This document shows positions 4,928 through 6,768 of a stretch of 6,768 nucleotides of DNA, in pieces. Position 1 is the stretch's first letter. Every line of letters begins with the position of its first letter. The DNA is from Mycobacterium sp. GTDB taxonomy: Bacteria > Actinomycetota > Actinomycetes > Mycobacteriales > Mycobacteriaceae. The position numbers were made by a program, and so were the translations under genes. The notes beneath the pieces are model-generated. The model worked only from the letters and a program-made list of their open reading frames with translations, searched no databases and had not been told where the DNA came from. Location of the stretch: the NCBI GenBank assembly GCA_025965815.1, contig JAOPWF010000615.1, positions 1 through 6,768 of the forward strand, in the 5' to 3' direction.

Positions 4928-6763
4928 CTAGTCAGTGAGCGAAGGGAGTCCCGCGACAAACTGCGCGAAATTTGCAAGCGCATCCATCGGACTGTCCCGG
5001 AGGTAGCGACCCTGGATGTCCGATCTAGCCGCTTCGTGGCGCAGCTTCCGCTCGACCTGACTGTGCTGCGCAAGCAAACCGTCCACATGTCGCTGCCGGA
5101 CCAGCTGAGCCGCGAGTAGCGCAACGGACATGGTCCCCGTCACTAGACCCGCGGCGCCGACTCTCCAGAGCACATTAAGTTCTCGCACGGAAGGGTCATC
5201 TGAAGCGCCCTCTTCTGCAAGTACTAGGGCCAATGCGAAGGTGAGGGTGTCCCTAGCTACCGACGCGTCAAAACCGCATGCCGTTGCAGCGAGTACGCTG
5301 CAAGTCTCTGGGCATGTCGTCGTCCCGCCGCAATTTCGAGCCAACCTCGATAGGTGTTCTCGTGCTTGCAGGAAGTTTTTGTGGGCGCCCAATTGCAGTG
5401 ACCGAACTGCGGCTACCCTCACCAGTTCTGTACGGCGCTCAGTGCTGTTCTCGTCTGCCGCTGGAGCCAGAGGAGTCGCCAGTGCCACGACCAGGTCGGC
5501 ATTCTCCGCATGCCCGCAGGCGTCTAGTATGCCGCCAATGACCACCTCCGGAATGCGGAAAAGATCCTCCGGCGCGGCCAATATCATTCGGATCACCAGG
5601 CGTAGCGAATCCCCAAGTGCAGGAATCACAACAGTCCGAGCACTTGCGTCCCCCCGCCGGGCTGCTTGTGATGGAAACGCGTCCGAACGGAGTCCCCCTC
5701 CCGTCATCAAGCGGGCTCTGATCGACTGCTGCCGGTACTCGCGGTTACGGGCAACCCGCGTGGCCCGGATATGTTCGGCCAGCAGTTTGACCAGATTCTG
5801 CGCCACCACGAGCGATGTACCAAGATCGCCCATTTGGCCAAGCCGAATCGATAACTCAGCGAGCGCGACGGCGCCCGCCGCCACTTCCTCCACCCGGGAT
5901 GAGGGCCAAGTACTCACTGCGCCCCCTGCAGCCTTGATGGAACGAGTGGTCGAGTTCCTATCGCTTGGAGGAACTATTGCCCCAACCACCTCACCAGCGG
6001 CCACTATTGTACCGAAACCGACGGAAGCTTTGAAAGTCGAGCCCTCCCGAACGCCGCGGTCACTCAGCAAGCGACGGATCCGCCGCCGAGTCGGTAGATA
6101 GAATCCGCGGCGCGGCGCCCGTAAAACCGTGGCCCATTCACCTAGGGAGACGTCCGCCTGAAGTCGGAGAGCGGGATGACCTTCGAAGATATCCGTCATC
6201 TCTTGCGCCTTCGCCTGCACCTTACCGAGTCTGCGCCCCGCTATGCGGCAGCGGGGTAGAGAGGACGCGACGTAGCCAGCTGCCGCTCTTCCAGCATCAG
6301 TCCTACGAAACAACGAGAACATGGCTGATAACAGTGTGGTGAGGAAGATGACGAAGGCGATAGTCGAAGCCCATCCCCAGTCAGTACCTGACATGAAGTG
6401 CTTCGTTGGCTTGGCCACACACGCAAGCATTGTGACGATGGCCGCGTAGCAGGAGAAGACCGGCCACGGCTGGCCAGCCGTCCTGGAGAGAACGCCCGGC
6501 AGCCGCGACGCCGACATTTGTACAGTAAAGACATGAACCGTCGCCAGGATAGCTAAGCACGCGAGCGCATCGGCTAGTCCGAGAATAGCCGGGGCCGTGC
6601 CCCTGTGATAGTGGTCGATCAGTGCCGCGCCCAGAATGCTGAGTGCGAACGGGGCCACCCACGGAGATAGTCGCCGCATAGCGAAAGCAACATGGCTCGC
6701 GAGGATCGAGTCCTGTCCGGGCTGCCAGATGGCCGGCTCCTGAGCCACTGTCGCGTCGGCCAT
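4928..6763 (-). CDS. Membrane protein of unknown function, 611 aa (start near window edge)
   Basis: This is the only long frame here with protein-like composition. It ends with TAG at 4928-4930 and is convergent with the polymerase. Hydrophobic segments lie at about 32-50, 58-83, 101-117 (PVFSCYAAIVTMLACVA) and 129-151 (STIAFVIFLTTLLSAMF), with Arg-rich flanks (LFRRTDAGR) after the fourth. A long soluble region follows: a likely beta-rich part around 210-265 (KASVGFGTIVAAGEVVGAIV), then mostly helical sequence, and a possible fifth segment at 532-552 (LWRVGAAGLVTGTMSVALL). The layout of four membrane helices plus a soluble domain loosely recalls DUF2254-type proteins, but I see no diagnostic motif. 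Codon third positions are noticeably less GC-rich than in the polymerase cluster, which suggests separate acquisition. Only 5 bases upstream of ATG 6761-6763 are visible, so the ribosome binding site cannot be judged and the true start may lie outside the window. Confidence 0.75.
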   Translation of the reverse strand: MADATVAQEPAIWQPGQDSILASHVAFAMRRLSPWVAPFALSILGAALIDHYHRGTAPAILGLADALACLAILATVHVFTVQMSASRLPGVLSRTAGQPWPVFSCYAAIVTMLACVAKPTKHFMSGTDWGWASTIAFVIFLTTLLSAMFSLFRRTDAGRAAAGYVASSLPRCRIAGRRLGKVQAKAQEMTDIFEGHPALRLQADVSLGEWATVLRAPRRGFYLPTRRRIRRLLSDRGVREGSTFKASVGFGTIVAAGEVVGAIVPPSDRNSTTRSIKAAGGAVSTWPSSRVEEVAAGAVALAELSIRLGQMGDLGTSLVVAQNLVKLLAEHIRATRVARNREYRQQSIRARLMTGGGLRSDAFPSQAARRGDASARTVVIPALGDSLRLVIRMILAAPEDLFRIPEVVIGGILDACGHAENADLVVALATPLAPAADENSTERRTELVRVAAVRSLQLGAHKNFLQAREHLSRLARNCGGTTTCPETCSVLAATACGFDASVARDTLTFALALVLAEEGASDDPSVRELNVLWRVGAAGLVTGTMSVALLAAQLVRQRHVDGLLAQHSQVERKLRHEAARSDIQGRYLRDSPMDALANFAQFVAGLPSLTD

Positions 6764-6768
6764 TTCAG

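Noticed and set aside
4807..4938. 43-codon + strand frame starting in the inverted repeat
   Set aside because: No ribosome binding site, overlaps the repeat and the G8 run, and has no protein-like pattern.
4853..5119. 88-residue + strand frame across the convergent gap
   Set aside because: Most of it is antisense to the C-terminus of the membrane protein and the composition is not convincing; the start lacks a clear ribosome binding site.
5130..6101. 323-residue + strand frame opposite the membrane protein
   Set aside because: Ser/Ala/Thr/Arg-rich low-complexity antisense sequence; the - strand frame has clear membrane segments.
1..6768. CRISPR array, tRNA/rRNA, integrase or attachment site
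   Set aside because: No regularly spaced repeats, cloverleaf pattern, recombinase motif or paired direct repeats were seen on reading both strands.

Overview
The window is high-GC DNA with strong GGAGG-type ribosome binding sites and G/C-rich third codon positions. This suggests an actinobacterium (Streptomyces/Micromonospora/Frankia-like). The genus cannot be fixed from the sequence. No rRNA, tRNA, CRISPR array, integrase or recognisable insertion sequence is present.

Left part (1-4640, + strand): an apparently co-directional cluster. It holds the 3' end of an unidentified gene (to 200), a small unidentified protein (from 293), a 164-aa helix-turn-helix protein (760-1254), and a 1114-codon open frame (1296-4640). 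The long frame carries an HNH-type zinc motif at its N-terminus, followed by a complete family B DNA polymerase: 3'-5' exonuclease motifs I-III and polymerase motifs A, B, C and KxY. Family B polymerases are unusual in actinobacterial chromosomes and typical of mobile elements. The cluster therefore looks like the replication or DNA-processing module of an accessory element, either integrated or plasmid-borne. The role is inferred.

The cluster shows three suspicious breaks. The small gene's frame appears to be lost near 644: the neighbouring frame stops at 677, just before a strong 19-bp hairpin, while the visible frame runs 103 bases into the next gene. The HNH module and the polymerase share one frame, but a +1 shift near 1674 would separate them into two genes with an ATGA overlap at 1713-1716. 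After the polymerase TGA (4638-4640) the same frame stays open for 71 codons and reads like a helix-turn-helix tail. These may be decay, sequencing errors, recoding or real architecture.

Right part (4641-6768): base and codon composition become less GC-rich. After a 287-base convergent gap with a perfect 10-bp inverted repeat (arms 4806-4815 and 4837-4846), one - strand gene (4928-6763) encodes a 611-aa membrane protein. It has four N-terminal hydrophobic segments, a long soluble region and a possible fifth segment. Its function is unknown and it looks like a separately acquired accessory gene.

Working model: the HTH protein regulates or marks the element, and the HNH domain and polymerase act on the same DNA to replicate or process it. 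This HTH-HNH-PolB set is the best candidate for an undescribed system here.
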